In this document: positions 51,101-64,000 of the stretch, one piece after another | How positions within the stretch are numbered: position 1 is the stretch's first letter | Layout: the number at the start of each line of letters is the position of its first letter | Source of the DNA: Brachypodium distachyon | Lineage: Eukaryota > Streptophyta > Magnoliopsida > Poales > Poaceae | Length of the DNA stretch: 64,000 nt | Assembly: GCF_000005505.3 (NCBI RefSeq) | Contig: NC_016131.3 | Span: 37,597,001-37,661,000 of the forward strand | Reading direction: 5' to 3' | Notes under the pieces: model-generated | Database searches by the model: none | What the model saw: only the letters and a program-made list of their open reading frames with translations | What the model was told of the DNA's origin: nothing | Program-made: the position numbers and the translations under genes

Positions 51101-52681
51101 GACAATTCGGCCAAATCGGAGTCGGTGCCAAACTTTGCTCCGGAACATGTCCATTTGAGGTACTAGGATGAGCACAGATAACATTGGTACTCATCGAACC
51201 GAAACAAGTCTAGCCCAGTTGTACGGACTCGCTACGCATGTTCGATCACTAGGACGGACAATTCGGCCAAATCGGAATCGGTGTCAAACTTTGATCCGGA
51301 AGGTGTTCATTTGAGGTACTAGGATGAACACACAAAACAAAGCTACTCATCGAAGCGAAACAAGACTAGACCACTTGTACGGACTTGCTAGGCATGGTCC
51401 CTCACTAGGACGGACAATCCGGCAAGATCGGAGTCGGTGCCAATCTTTGATCCGGAACGTGTCCATTTGAGGTACTAGGATGAACACCCAAAATAAAGCT
51501 ATTCATCGAAGCGAAACAAGACTACACAACTTGTACGGACTCGCTAGGCATGGTCCCTCACTAGGACGGAAAATTCGGCGAAATTGGAGTCGGTGCGACA
51601 CTTTGATCCGGAACGTGTCCATTTGAGGTACTAGGATGAGCACACCAAACAAAGCTCCTCATCGCAGCGAAACAAGACTAGACCACTTGTACGGACTCGC
51701 TAGGCATGGTCCCTCACTAGAATAGACAATCCGGCCAAAGCAGAGTCGGTGCGACACTTTGATTTGGAGCGTGTCCATTTGAGGTACTAGCATGAGCACA
51801 CCAAACAAAGCTCCTCATCGCAGCGAAACAAGACTAGACCACTTGTACGGACTCGCTAGGCATGGTCCCTCACTAGAATAGACAATCCGGCCAAACCAGA
51901 GTCGGTGCTAAACTTTGATCCGGAACGTGTCCATTTGAGGTACTAGGATGAGCACACCAAACAAAGCTCCTCATCGAAGCGAAACAAGACTAGACCACTT
52001 GTACGGACTCGGTAGGCATGGTCCCTCACTAGCATAGAAAATCCGGCCAAACCAGAGTCGGTGCTAAACTTTGATCCGGAACGTGTCCATTTGAGGTACT
52101 ACGATCAGCACCCCAAACAGACCTACTCAACGAAGCGAAACAAGACTTGACCACTTGTACGGACCCGCTAGGCATGGTCCCTCACTAGGACGGACAATTC
52201 GGCCAAATCGGAGTCGGTGCCAAACTTTGATCCGGAACGTGTCCATTTGAGGTACTAGGATATGCACACCAAACAAAGCTACTCATCGAAGCGAAACAAG
52301 ACTTGACTGTACAGACCCGCTAGGCATGGTCCCTCACTAGGACGGACAATTCGGCCAAATCGGAGTCGGTGCAAAACTTCGATCTGCAACGTGTTCGTTT
52401 GAGGTATTAGGATGAACACACCAAACAAAGCTACTCATCGAAGCGAAACAGGACTAGACCACTTGTACGGACTCGCTAGGCATGGTCCCTCACTAGGACG
52501 GACAATCCGGAAAAAGCGGAGTCGGTGCAAAATTTTGATCCGGAACGTGTCCATTTGAGGTACTAGGATCAGCACACCAAACGGACCTACTCATCGAAGC
52601 GAAACAACACTTGACCACTTGTACGGACTCGCTAGTCATGGTCCCTCACTTGGATGGACAATCCGGCAAAATCGCAGTCTG
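45108..52681 (+). repeat. 7574-bp higher-order repeat, unit 2
   Basis: Second tandem unit. Marker positions 46296, 46439, 47968, 50936 and 52636 all sit 7574 bp from those of unit 1. Differences from units 1 and 3 are rare substitutions, for example GATCGCTCAC at 43511 in unit 1 against GATCCCTCAC at 51085 here. Confidence 0.95.
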
Positions 52682-55600
52682 TTTGAGGTAGTGGGATGAG
52701 CACACCAAACAAACCTACTCATCAAAAGCGAAACAAGACTAGACCACTTGTACGAACTCGCTAAGAATGATCCCTCACTAGGACGGACAATTCGGCCAAA
52801 TCGGAGTCGGTGCCAAACTTTGCTCCGGAACATGTCCATTTGAGGTACTAGGATGAGCACAGATAACATTGGTACTCATCGAACCGAAACAAGTCTAGAC
52901 CAGTTGTACGGACTCGCTACGCATGTTCTATCACTAGGACGGACAATTCGGCCAAATCGGAATCGGTGTCAAACTTTGATCCGGAAGGTGTTCATTTGAG
53001 GTACTAGGATGAACACACAAAACAAAGCTACTCATCGAAGCGAAACAAGACTAGACCACTTGTACGGACTTGCTAGGCATGGTCCCTCACTAGGACGGAC
53101 AATCCGGCAAGATCGGAGTCGGTGCCAATCTTTGATCCGGAACGTGTCCATTTGAGGTACTAGGATGAACACACAAAATAAAGCTACTCATCGAAGCGAA
53201 ACAAGACTACACAACTTGTACGGACTCGCTAGGCATGGTCCCTCACTAGGACGGAAAATTCGGCGAAATTGGAGTCGGTGCGACACTTTGATCCGGAACG
53301 TGTCCATTTGAGGTACTAGGATGAGCACACCAAACAAAGCTCCTCATCGCAGCGAAACAAGACTAGACCACTTGTACGGACTCGCTAGGCATGGTCCCTC
53401 ACTAGAATAGACAATCCGGCCAAAGCAGAGTCGGTGCGACACTTTGATCTGGAGCGTGTCCATTTGAGGTACTAGCATGAGCACACCAAACAAAGCTCCT
53501 CATCGCAGCGAAACAAGACTAGACCACTTGTACGGACTCGCTAGGCATGGTACCTCACTAGAATAGACAATCCGGCCAAACCAGAGTCGGTGCTAAACTT
53601 TGATCCGGAACGTGTCCATTTGAGGTACTAGGATGAGCACACCAAACAAAGCTCCTCATCGAAGCGAAACAAGACTAGACCACTTGTACGGACTCGGTAG
53701 GCATGGTCCCTCACTAGCATAGAAAATCCGGCCAAACCAGAGTCGGTGCTAAACTTTGATCCGGAACGTGTCCATTTTAGGTACTACGATCAGCACACCA
53801 AACAGACCTACTCAACGAAACGAAACAAGACTTGACCACTTGTACGGACCCGCTAGGCATGGTCCCTCACTAGGACGGACAATTCGGCCAAATCGGAGTC
53901 GGTGCCAAACTTTGATCCGGAACGTGTCCATTTGAGGTACTAGGATATGCACACCAAACAAAGCTACTCATCGAAGCGAAACAAGACTTGACCACTTGTA
54001 CGGACTCGCTAGTCATGGTCCCACACTTGGATGGACAATCCGGCAAAATCGCAGTCTGTTTGAGGTAGTGGGATGAGCACACCAAACAAACCTACTCATC
54101 AAAAGCGAAACAAGACTAGACCACTTATACAAACTCGCTAAGAATGATCCCTCACTAGGACGGACAATTCGGCCAAATCGGAGTCGGTGCCAAACTTTGC
54201 TCCGGAACGTGTCCATTTGAGGTACTAGGATGAGCACAGATAACATAGGTACTCATCGAACCGAAACAAGTCTAGACAAGTTGTACGGACTCGCTACGCA
54301 TGTTCTATCACTAGGACGGACAATTCGGCCAAATCGGAATCGGTGTCAAACTTTGATCCGGAATGTGTTCATTTGAGGTACTAGGATGAACACACAAAAC
54401 AAAGCTACTCATCGAAGCGAAACAAGACTAGACCACTTGTACGGACTCGCTAGGCATGGTCCCTCACTAGGACGGACAATCCGGCAAGATCGGAGTCGGT
54501 GCCAATCTTTGATCCGGAACGTGTCCATTTGAGGTACTAGGATGAAGACACAAAATAAAGCTACTCATCGAAGCGAAACAAGACTACACAACTTGTACGG
54601 ACTCGCTAGGCATGGTCCCTCACTAGGACGGACAATTCGGCGAAATTGGAGTCGGTGCGACACTTTGATCCGAAACGTGTCCATTTGAGGTACTAGGATG
54701 AGCACACCAAACAAAGCTCCTCATCGCAGCGAAACAAGACTAGACCACTTGTATGGACTCGCTAGGCATGGTCCCTCACTAGAATAGACAATCCGGCCAA
54801 AGCAGAGTCGGTGCTAAACTTTGATCCGGAACGTGTCCATTTGAGGTACTAGGATGAGCACACCAAACAAAGCTCCTCATCGAAGCGAAACAAGACTAGA
54901 CCACTTGTACGGACTCGCTAGGCATGGTCCCTCACTAGAATAGAAAATCTGGCCAAACCAGAGTCGGTGCTAAACTTTGATCCGGAACGTGTCCATTTGA
55001 GGTCCAACGATCAGCACCCCAAACAGACCTACTCAACGAAGCAAAACAATACTTGACCACTTGTACGGACCCGCTAGGCATGGTCCCTCACTAGGACGGA
55101 CAATTCGGCCAAATCGGAGTCGGTGCCAGACTTTGATCCGGAACGTGTCCATTTGAGGTACTAGGATGAGCACACCAAACAAAGCTACTCATCGAAGGGA
55201 AACAAGACTTGACTGTACGGACCCGCTAGGCATGGTCCCTCACTAGGACGGACAATTCGGCCAAATCGGAGTCGGTGCCAAACTTTGATCTGGAACGTGT
55301 TCGTTTGAGGTATTAGGATGAACACACCAAACCAAGCTACTCATCGAAGCGAAACAGGACTAGACCACTTGTACGGACTCGCTAGGCATGGTCCCTCACT
55401 AGGACGGACAATCCGGAAAAATCGGAGTCGGTGCAAAATTTTGATCCGGAACATGTCCATTTGAGGTCCTAGGATCAGCACACCAAACGGACCTACTCAT
55501 CGAAGCGAAACAAGACTTGACCACTTGTACGGACTCGCTAGTCATGGTCCCTCACTTGGATGGACAATCCGGCAAAATCGCAGTCTGTTTGAGGTAGTGG

Positions 55601-58600
55601 GATGAGCACACCAAACAAACCTACTCATCAAAAGCGAAAGAAGACTAGACCACTTGTACAAACTCGCTAAGAATGATCCCTCACTACGACGGACAATTCG
55701 GCCAAATCGGAGTCGGTGGCAAACTTTGCTCCGGAACGTGTCCATTTGAGGTACTAGGATGAGCAATGATAACATAGGTACTCATCGAACCGAAACAAGT
55801 CTAGACCAGTTGTACGGACTCGCTACGCATGTTTTATCACTAGGACGGACAATTCGGCCAAATCGGAATCGGTGTCAAACTTTGATCCGGAACGTGTTCA
55901 TTTGAGGTACTAGGATGAACACACAAAACAAAGCTACTCATCGAAGCGAAACAAGACTAGACCACTTGTACGGACTCGCTAGGCATGGTCCCTCACTAGA
56001 ATAGAAAATCCGGCCAAACCAGAGTCGGTGCTAAACTTTGATCCGGAACGTGTCCATTTGAGGTACCAGGATGAAGACACAAAATAAAGCTACTCATCGA
56101 AGCGAAACAAGACTACACAACTTGTACGGACTCGCTAGGCATGGTCCCTCACTAGGACGGACAATTCGGCGAAATTGGAGTCGGTGCGACACTTTGATCC
56201 GGAACGTGTCCATTTGAGGTACTAGGATGAGCACACCAAACAAAGCTCCTCATCGCAGCGAAACAAGACTAGACCACTTGTACGGACTCGCTAGGCATGG
56301 TCCCTCACTAGAATAGAAAATCCGGCCAAACCAGAGTCGGTGCTAAACTTTGATCCGGAACGTGTCCATTTGAGGTCCAACGATCAGCACCCCAAACAGA
56401 CCTACTCAACGAAGCAAAACAAGACTTGACCACTTGTACGGACCCGCTAGGCATGGTCCCTCACTAGGACGGACAATTCGGCCAAATCGGAGTCGGTGCC
56501 AAACTTTGATCCTGAACGTGTCCATTTGAGGTACTAGGATGAGCACACCAAACAAAGCTACTCATCGAAGCGAAACAAGACTTGACTGTACGGACCCGCT
56601 AGGCATGGTCCCTCACTAGGACGGACAATTTGGCCAAATCGGAGTCGGTGCCAAACTTTGATCTGGAACGTGTTCGTTTGAGGTATTAGGATGAACATAC
56701 CAAACAAAGCTACTCATCGAAGCGAAACAGGACTAGACCACTTGTACGGACTCGCTAGGCATGGTCCCTCACTAGGACGGACAATTTGGCCAAATCGGAG
56801 TCGGTGCAAAATTTTGATCCGGAACGTGTCCCTTTGAGGTACTAGGATCAGCACACCAAACAAAGCTCCTCATCGCACAGAAACAAGACTAGACCACTTG
56901 TACGGACTCGCTAGGCATGGTCCCTCACTAGAATAGACAATCCGGCCAAAGCAGAGTCGGTGCTAAACTTTGATCCGGAACTTGTCCATTTGAGGTACTA
57001 GGATGAGCACACCAAACAAAGCTCCTCATCGAAGCGAAACAAGACTAGACCACTTGTACGGACTCGCTAGGCATGGTCCCTCACTAGAATAGAAAATCCG
57101 GCCAAACCAGAGTCGGTGCTCAACTTTGATCCGGAACGTGTCCATTTGAGGTACTAGGATCAGCACACCAAACAAAGCTCCTCATCGCAGCGAAACAAGA
57201 CTACACCACTTGTACGGACTCGCTAGGCATGGTCCCTCACTAGAAAAGACAATCCGGCCAAAGCAGAGTCGGTGCTAAACTTTGATCCGGAACGTGTCCA
57301 TTTGAGGTACTAGGATGAGCACACCAAACAAAGCTCCTCATCGAAGTGAAACAAGACTAGACCACTTGTACGGACTCGCTAGGCATGGTCCCTCACTAGA
57401 ATAGAAAATCCGGCCAAACCAGAGTCGGTGCTAAACTTTGATTCGGAACGTGTCCATTTGAGGTACTAGGATCAGCACACCAAACGGACCTACTCATCGA
57501 AGCGAAACAAGACTTGACCACTTGTACGGACTCGCTAGTCATGGTCCCTCACTTGAATGGACAATCCGGCAAAATCGCAGTCTGTGCTAAACTTTGATCC
57601 GGAACGTGTGCATTGGAGGTACTAGGATGTGCACACCAAACAAAGCTACTCATCGAAGCGAAACAAGACGAGACAACTTGTATGGACTTGCTAGGCAAGG
57701 TCCCTCAATAGGTCGGACAATTCTGCGAAATCAGAGCCGGTGCGAAACTTTGATCCGGAACGTGTCCATTTGAGGTACAAGGATGAGCACAGATAACATT
57801 GGTACTCATCGAACCGAAACAAGTCTAGACCAGTTGTACGGACTCGCTACGCATGTTCTATCACTAGGACGGACAATTCGGGCAAATCGGAATCGGTGTC
57901 AAACTTTGATCCGGAAGGTGTTCATTTGAGGTACTAGGATGAACACACAAAACAAAGCTACTCATCGAAGCGAAACAAGACTAGACCACTTGTACGGACT
58001 TGCTAGGCATGGTCCCTCACTAGGACGGACAATCCGGCAAGATCGGAGTCGGTGCCAATCTTTGATCCGGAACGTGTCCATTTGAGGTACTAGGATGAAC
58101 ACACAAAATAAAGCTACTCATCGAAGCGAAACAAGACTACACAACTTGTACGGACTCGCTAGGCATGGTCCCTCACTAGGACGGAAAATTCGGCGAAATT
58201 GGAGTCGGTGCGACACTTTGATCCGGAACGTGTCCATTTGAGGTACTAGGATGAGCACACCAAACAAAGCTACTTATCGAAGCGAAACAAGACTAGACCA
58301 CTTGTACGGACTCGCTAGGCATGCTCCATCACTAGGACGGACAATTCGGCCAAATCGGAATCGGTGCCAAACTTTGAGCCGCAACGTGTTCATTTGAGGT
58401 ACTAGGATGAACACACCAAACAAAGCTACTCACTAGGTCGGTGCTAAACTTTGATCCGGTATGTGTCTATTTGAGGTACTAGGATAAGCAAACCAAGCAA
58501 AGCTACTCACTAGGTCGGACAATTCGGCGAAATCGGAGTCGGTGCGAAACTTTGATACGGAACGTGTCCATTTGAGGTAGTGGGATGAGCACACCAAACA

Positions 58601-60255
58601 AACCTACTCATCAAAAGCGAAACAAGACTAGACCACTTGTACGAACTCGCTAAGAATGATCCCTCACTAGGACGGACAATTCGGCCAAATCGGAGTCGGT
58701 GCCAAACTTTGCTCCGGAACATGTCCATTTGAGGTACTAGGATGAGCACAGATAACATTGGTACTCATCGAACCGAAACAAGTCTAGCCCAGTTGTACGG
58801 ACTCGCTACGCATGTTCTATCACTAGGACGGACAATTCGGCCAAATCGGAATCGGTGTCAAACTTTGATCCGGAAGGTGTTCATTTGAGGTACTAGGATG
58901 AACACACAAAACAAAGCTACTCATCGAAGCGAAACAAGACTAGACCACTTGTACGGACTTGCTAGGCATGGTCCCTCACTAGGACGGACAATCCGGCAAG
59001 ATCGGAGTCGGTGCCAATCTTTGATCCGGAACGTGTCCATTTGAGGTACTAGGATGAACACACAAAATAAAGCTATTCATCGAAGCGAAACAAGACTACA
59101 CAACTTGTACGGACTCGCTAGGCATGGTCCCTCACTAGGACGGAAAATTCGGCGAAATTGGAGTCGGTGCGACACTTTGATCCGGAACGTGTCCATTTGA
59201 GGTACTAGGATGAGCACACCAAACAAAGCTCCTCATCGCAGCGAAACAAGACTAGACCACTTGTACGGACTCGCTAGGCATGGTCCCTCACTAGAATAGA
59301 CAATCCGGCCAAAGCAGAGTCGGTGCGACACTTTGATTTGGAGCGTGTCCATTTGAGGTACTAGCATGAGCACACCAAACAAAGCTCCTCATCGCAGCGA
59401 AACAAGACTAGACCACTTGTACGGACTCGCTAGGCATGGTCCCTCACTAGAATAGACAATCCGGCCAAACCAGAGTCGGTGCTAAACTTTGATCCGGAAC
59501 GTGTCCATTTGAGGTACTAGGATGAGCACACCAAACAAAGCTCCTCATCGAAGCGAAACAAGACTAGACCACTTGTACGGACTCGGTAGGCATGGTCCCT
59601 CACTAGCATAGAAAATCCGGCCAAACCAGAGTCGGTGCTAAACTTTGATCCGGAACGTGTCCATTTGAGGTACTACGATCAGCACCCCAAACAGACCTAC
59701 TCAACGAAGCGAAACAAGACTTGACCACTTGTACGGACCCGCTAGGCATGGTCCCTCACTAGGACGGACAATTCGGCCAAATCGGAGTCGGTGCCAAACT
59801 TTGATCCGGAACGTGTCCATTTGAGGTACTAGGATATGCACACCAAACAAAGCTACTCATCGAAGCGAAACAAGACTTGACTGTACAGACCCGCTAGGCA
59901 TGGTCCCTCACTAGGACGGACAATTCGGCCAAATCGGAGTCGGTGCAAAACTTCGATCTGCAACGTGTTCGTTTGAGGTATTAGGATGAACACACCAAAC
60001 AAAGCTACTCATCGAAGCGAAACAGGACTAGACCACTTGTACGGACTCGCTAGGCATGGTCCCTCACTAGGACGGACAATCCGGAAAAAGCGGAGTCGGT
60101 GCAAAATTTTGATCCGGAACGTGTCCATTTGAGGTACTAGGATCAGCACACCAAACGGACCTACTCATCGAAGCGAAACAACACTTGACCACTTGTACGG
60201 ACTCGCTAGTCATGGTCCCTCACTTGGATGGACAATCCGGCAAAATCGCAGTCTG
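52682..60255 (+). repeat. 7574-bp higher-order repeat, unit 3
   Basis: Third tandem unit, with markers at 53870, 54013, 55542, 58510 and 60210. At 60256 the series does not restart at the unit beginning. It jumps to sequence equivalent to 38911 in unit 1 (offset 21345), where the same CGCAGTCTGTTTGAGG junction occurs. Confidence 0.95.
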
Positions 60256-62564
60256 TTTGAGGTAGTGGGATGAGCACACCAAACAAACCTACTCATCAAA
60301 AGCGAAACAAGACTAGACCACTTATACAAACTCGCTAAGAATGATCCCTCACTAGGACGGACAATTCGGCCAAATCGGAGTCGGTGCCAAACTTTGCTCC
60401 GGAACGTGTCCATTTGAGGTACTAGGATGAGCACAGATAACATAGGTACTCATCGAACCGAAACAAGTCTAGACAAGTTGTACGGACTCGCTACGCATGT
60501 TCTATCACTAGGACGGACAATTCGGCCAAATCGGAATCGGTGTCAAACTTTGATCCAGAATGTGTTCATTTGAGGTACTAGGATGAACACACAAAACAAA
60601 GCTACTCATCGAAGCGAAACAAGACTAGACCACTTGTACGGACTCGCTAGGCATGGTCCCTCACTAGGACGGACAATCCGGCAAGATCGGAGTCGGTGCC
60701 AATCTTTGATCCGGAACGTGTCCATTTGAGGTACTAGGATGAAGACACAAAATAAAGCTACTCATCGAAGCGAAACAAGACTACACAACTTGTACGGACT
60801 CGCTAGGCATGGTCCCTCACTAGGACGGACAATTCGGCGAAATTGGAGTCGGTGCGACACTTTGATCCGAAACGTGTCCATTTGAGGTACTAGGATGAGC
60901 ACACCAAACAAAGCTCCTCATCGCAGCGAAACAAGACTAGACCACTTGTACGGACTCGCTAGGCATGGTCCCTCACTAGAATAGAAAATCCGGCCAAAGC
61001 AGAGTCGGTGCGACACTTTGATCCGGAACGTGTCCATTTGAGGTACTAGGATGAGCACACCAAACAAAGCTCCTCATCGCAGCGAAACAAGACTAGACCA
61101 CTTGTACGGACTCGCTAGGCATGGTCCCTCACTAGAATAGACAATCCGGCCAAAGCAGAGTCGGTGCTAAACTTTGATCCGGAACGTGTCCATTTGAGGT
61201 ACTAGGATGAGCACACCAAACAAAGCTCCTCATCGCAGCGAAACAAGACTAGACCACTTGTACGAACTCGCTAGGCATGGTCCCTCACTAGAATAGACAA
61301 TCCGGCCAAAGCAGAGTCGGTGCTAAACTTTGATCCGGAACGTGTCCATTTGAGGTACTAGGATGAGCACACCAAACAAAGCTCCTCATCGCAGCGAAAC
61401 AAGACTAGACCACTTGTACGGACTCGCTAGGCATGGTCCCTCACTAGAATAGACAATCCGGCCAAAGCAGAGTCGGTGCGACGCTTTGATCCGGAACGTG
61501 TCCATTTGAGGTACTAGGATGAGCACACCAAACAAAGCTCCTCATCGCAGCGAAACAAGACTAGACCACTTGTATGGACTCGCTAGGCATGGTCCCTCAC
61601 TAGAATAGACAATCCGGCCAAAGCAGAGTCGGTGCTAAACTTTGATCCGGAACGTGTCCATTTGAGGTACTAGGATGAGCACACCAAACAAAGCTCCTCA
61701 TCGAAGCGAAACAAGACTAGACCACTTGTACGGACTCGCTAGGCATGGTCCCTCACTAGAATAGAAAATTCGGCCAAACCAGAGTCGGTGCTAAACTTTG
61801 ATCCGGAACGTGTCCATTTGAGGTACTAGGATGAGCACACCAAACAAAGCTCCTCATCGAAGCGAAACAAGACTAGACCACTTGTACGGACTCGGTAGGC
61901 ATGGTCCCTCACTAGCATAGAAAATCCGGCCAAACCAGAGTCGGTGCTAAACTTTGATCCGGAACGTGTCCATTTGAGGTACTACGATCAGCACCCCAAA
62001 CAGACCTACTCAACGAAGCGAAACAAGACTTGACCACTTGTACGGACCCGCTAGGCATGGTCCCTCACTAGGACGGACAATTCGGCCAAATCGGAGTCGG
62101 TGCCAAACTTTGATCCGGAACGTGTCCATTTGAGGTACTAGGATATGCACACCAAACAAAGCTACTCATCGAAGCGAAACAAGACTTGACTGTACAGACC
62201 CGCTAGGCATGGTCCCTCACTAGGACGGACAATTCGGCCAAATCGGAGTCGGTGCAAAACTTCGATCTGCAACGTGTTCGTTTGAGGTATTAGGATGAAC
62301 ACACCAAACAAAGCTACTCATCGAAGCGAAACAGGACTAGACCACTTGTACGGACTCGCTAGGCATGGTCCCTCACTAGGACGGACAATCCGGAAAAAGC
62401 GGAGTCGGTGCAAAATTTTGATCCGGAACGTGTCCATTTGAGGTACTAGGATCAGCACACCAAACGGACCTACTCATCGAAGCGAAACAACACTTGACCA
62501 CTTGTACGGACTCGCTAGTCATGGTCCCTCACTTGGATGGACAATCCGGCAAAATCGCAGTCTG
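60256..62564 (+). repeat. 2309-bp higher-order repeat, unit 1
   Basis: Begins at TTTGAGGTAGTGGG and recurs 2309 bp later (frame at 60210 repeated at 62519; ACGCTTTGAT at 61481 repeated at 63790). About the first 650 bp match 38911-39560 of the 7574-bp unit. The middle is a run of near-identical 156-bp monomers (about 61041-61664), and the right part matches the 44.4-45.1 kb section. It is a shortened derivative of the larger unit. Confidence 0.92.
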
Positions 62565-64000
62565 TTTGAGGTAGTGGGATGAGCACACCAAATAAACCTA
62601 CTCATCAAAAGCGAAACAAGACTAGACCACTTATACAAACTCGCTAAGAATGATCCCTCACTAGGACGGACAATTCGGCCAAATCGGAGTCGGTGCCAAA
62701 CTTTGCTCCGGAACGTGTCCATTTGAGGTACTAGGATGAGCACAGATAACATAGGTACTCATCGAACCGAAACAAGTCTAGACAAGTTGTACGGACTCGC
62801 TACGCATGTTCTATCACTAGGACGGACAATTCGGCCAAATCGGAATCGGTGTCAAACTTTGATCCGGAATGTGTTCATTTGAGGTACTAGGATGAACACA
62901 CAAAACAAAGCTACTCATCGAAGCGAAACAAGACTAGACCACTTGTACGGACTCGCTAGGCATGGTCCCTCACTAGGACGGACAATCCGGCAAGATCGGA
63001 GTCGGTGCCAATCTTTGATCCGGAACGTGTCCATTTGAGGTACTAGGATGAAGACACAAAATAAAGCTACTCATCGAAGCGAAACAAGACTACACAACTT
63101 GTACGGACTCGCTAGGCATGGTCCCTCACTAGGACGGACAATTCGGCGAAATTGGAGTCGGTGCGACACTTTGATCCGAAACGTGTCCATTTGAGGTACT
63201 AGGATGAGCACACCAAACAAAGCTCCTCATCGCAGCGAAACAAGACTAGACCACTTGTACGGACTCGCTAGGCATGGTCCCTCACTAGAATAGAAAATCC
63301 GGCCAAAGCAGAGTCGGTGCGACACTTTGATCCGGAACGTGTCCATTTGAGGTACTAGGATGAGCACACCAAACAAAGCTCCTCATCGCAGCGAAACAAG
63401 ACTAGACCACTTGTATGGACTCGCTAGGCATGGTCCCTCACTAGAATAGACAATCCGGCCAAAGCAGAGTCGGTGCTAAACTTTGATCCGGAACGTGTCC
63501 ATTTGAGGTACTAGGATGAGCACACCAAACAAAGCTCCTCATCGCAGCGAAACAAGACTAGACCACTTGTACGAACTCGCTAGGCATGGTCCCTCACTAG
63601 AATAGACAATCCGGCCAAAGCAGAGTCGGTGCTAAACTTTGATCCGGAACGTGTCCATTTGAGGTACTAGGATGAGCACACCAAACAAAGCTCCTCATCG
63701 CAGCGAAACAAGACTAGACCACTTGTACGGACTCGCTAGGCATGGTCCCTCACTAGAATAGACAATCCGGCCAAAGCAGAGTCGGTGCGACGCTTTGATC
63801 CGGAACTTGTCCATTTGAGGTATTAGGATGAGCACACCAAACAAAGCTCCTCATCGCAGGGAAACAAGACTAGACCACTTGTACGGACTCGCTAGGCATG
63901 GTCCCTCACTAGAATAGACAATCCGGCCAAAGCAGAGTCGGTGCGACGCTTTGATCCGGAACGTGTCCATTTGAGGTACTAGGATGAGCACTCCAAACAA
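62565..64000 (+). repeat. 2309-bp higher-order repeat, unit 2 (cut by window end)
   Basis: Repeats 60256 onward at +2309 to at least 63840, with rare differences (ACCAAATAAACC against ACCAAACAAACC near 62591; TGTATGGAC at 63415 against TGTACGGAC). It continues beyond the window, so the number of units is unknown. Confidence 0.9.

Larger units (their letters stand above)
19522..64000 (+). repeat. Main satellite array, 156-bp monomer, no transposons
   Basis: Continuous head-to-tail satellite to the window end, never inverted. The landmark AGGTACTAGG spaces at exactly 156 bp in clean stretches (starts at 61041, 61197, 61353). Monomer subtypes are recognisable by the segments AAGCTACTCATCGAAG or AAGCTCCTCATCGCAG, by GACGGACAATTCGGCC or GAATAGACAATCCGGCC, and by AGTCGGTGCTAAAC, AATCGGTGTCAAAC or AGTCGGTGCGACAC. 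A few monomers are long (23247-23435) and several are shortened. Apparent 60-98-codon frames on both strands follow the monomer period and are not genes. No homology to a named plant centromere repeat is claimed. Confidence 0.98.

Noticed and set aside
20424..62752. Dozens of 60-98-codon open frames on both strands in the satellite
   Set aside because: They recur with the monomer period, are read from every subtype with shifting ends, and exist because 156 and 189 are multiples of three. No coding signature is seen.
19522..64000. CRISPR array
   Set aside because: The repeats are contiguous 156-bp monomers with no unique spacers, in a eukaryotic satellite with plant retrotransposons.
19522..64000. 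A CENP-B-like box or a named centromere satellite (CentO, CentC)
   Set aside because: I saw no CENP-B box and could not align the monomer by eye to those repeats. The shared 155-156-bp length alone is not evidence of homology.

Overview
The window is non-genic DNA from a eukaryotic nuclear genome, almost certainly a plant and most likely a grass. About 84% is one tandemly repeated satellite; the rest is a cluster of broken LTR retrotransposons embedded in it. The grass assignment is an inference from the methionine-tRNA-type primer sites, the retroviral-type Gag of plant Ty3-like elements, and a large LTR that starts TGTAACATCCC and carries a very GC-rich core. I see no host gene, tRNA, rRNA, CRISPR or bacterial feature. 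I do not recognise the satellite or the species.

Layout. (1) 1-2131, 4990-8896 and 13615-14020 are satellite, all in the same orientation. This left part mixes a 156-bp monomer with a longer form of about 189-193 bp that has an internal duplication. (2) 2132-4989 (+) and 8897-13614 (-) are two copies of one gag-only LTR retrotransposon family. LTRs are 1043 bp with TGATA...TATCA ends; there is a tRNA-Met-type primer site, a polypurine tract, one long Gag frame and no protease, reverse transcriptase, RNase H or integrase. (3) 14021-19521 (-) is a third, diverged copy, interrupted at 14077-18345 by part of a larger retrotransposon with a single 3361-bp LTR. (4) 19522-64000 is uninterrupted satellite, mostly 156-bp monomers, organised into higher-order repeats: segmental duplications at 21-33 kb, three consecutive copies of a 7574-bp unit at 37534-60255, and a 2309-bp unit from 60256 to the end.

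How it fits together. The left 19.5 kb looks like an older edge of the array: divergent monomers, two monomer lengths, and retroelements that have each lost one end, in two cases at junctions with microhomology to the satellite. The right 44 kb holds no transposon and is homogenised in blocks of several kilobases, which suggests recent unequal exchange or segmental amplification. The 156-bp length and the mix with retroelements would suit a centromeric or pericentromeric array, but nothing here proves that location.

The most unusual element feature is that the Gag reading frame runs through the polypurine tract and about 220 codons into the 3' LTR. The diverged third copy keeps that LTR frame open across a net 33-bp (11-codon) length difference.
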